From assembly GCA_034430255.1 (NCBI GenBank), contig DAOUEU010000100.1:1-30590 (forward strand): 30,590 nucleotides of DNA, in the 5' to 3' direction. The stretch is from DATKYK01 sp034430255. Lineage in GTDB: Bacteria; Chloroflexota; Dehalococcoidia; E44-bin15. The number at the start of each line of letters is the position of its first letter. The stretch's first letter is position 1. The notes beneath the pieces were generated by a model. That model saw only the letters and a program-made list of their open reading frames with translations. It searched no databases and was not told the DNA's origin. Made by a program: the position numbers and the translations under genes. Positions 30,485 to 30,590 of the stretch are shown here, piece after piece.

Positions 30485-30590
30485 TCAGCGTGGCCTTACC
30501 AGAAATATGGGGCTGGTGCTTCTTTGCAGTACCTTGTCAGCGACACTACCATAGGCCCACCGGGTAATTCCGGTCCGCCCGTGTGTTGAC
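30485..30590 (-). CDS. Universal stress protein, C-terminal fragment (5' part outside window)
   Basis: Reading the minus strand from the window edge, the frame gives STHGRTGITRWAYGSVADKV followed by a terminal LVRPR and TGA at 30487-30485. This is the nucleotide-binding loop and last strand of a UspA-family protein. The G-2x-G-9x-G-S motif is cut by the window edge but its second half is intact, unlike the stress protein at 2066. The gene converges on the phosphoesterase. A weak 6-bp inverted repeat (CTGATT/AATCAG) lies in the 111-base gap between them. Confidence 0.85.
   Translation of the reverse strand, partial: STHGRTGITRWAYGSVADKVLQRSTSPIFLVRPR

Overview
The window is a gene-dense bacterial chromosome segment of moderately high GC, and every gene looks vertically inherited. 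I see no rRNA, tRNA, CRISPR array, insertion sequence, phage gene or integrase. The gene content points to a strict anaerobe: a radical SAM/B12-type protein, an HdrD-like CCG-domain iron-sulfur protein, a 2-hydroxyacyl-CoA dehydratase-type subunit and a flavodoxin. Together with family III CoA-transferases and the order pth / ligA / serA / class V aminotransferase, this fits a Chloroflexota genome of the Dehalococcoidia type. That assignment is from memory of gene content and order, not from a search.

Layout. 1-1264 (minus): pdxT (cut by the window edge) and pdxS, the PLP synthase pair. 1294-1370: back-to-back promoters. 1405-4394 (plus): a small two-TM channel-like protein with an abnormal selectivity filter, a universal stress protein, two soluble TrkA-type NAD-binding proteins, and pheA, closed by a hairpin at 4395-4417. 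4445-9597 (minus): YtxH-like and DUF948-like small membrane proteins, then a metallo-beta-lactamase-fold protein, a double-CCG iron-sulfur protein, an Mrp/ApbC-like ATPase without its CxxC, and a radical SAM protein. 9668-10318: an unrecognised polytopic membrane protein. 10690-14157 (minus): eno, an HgdB-like protein and gapA. 14236-17993 (minus): a LOG/TIGR00725-like protein, pth, a flavodoxin and ligA. 18010-21000 (minus): class V aminotransferase, a 91-residue unknown and serA, preceded by a promoter-overlapping dyad. 21117-23366 (minus): ribF and tyrS. 23552-27089 (minus): CoA-transferase, CPBP membrane protease, aroH, aroF. 27359-29279 (minus): rph and a second CoA-transferase. 29598-30373 (plus): a stand-alone Smr protein and a small phosphoesterase. 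30485-30590 (minus): the tail of another universal stress protein.

How the parts work together. aroF and aroH supply chorismate and prephenate, which pheA converts to phenylpyruvate. serA and the aminotransferase supply serine. eno and gapA are core glycolysis/gluconeogenesis. pdxST makes the PLP that the aminotransferase needs. The least ordinary units are the channel/stress-protein/TrkA operon (1405-3561), the radical SAM/Mrp/CCG/MBL operon (5057-9597), the HgdB-like gene translationally coupled to eno, and the dyad in front of the serine operon.
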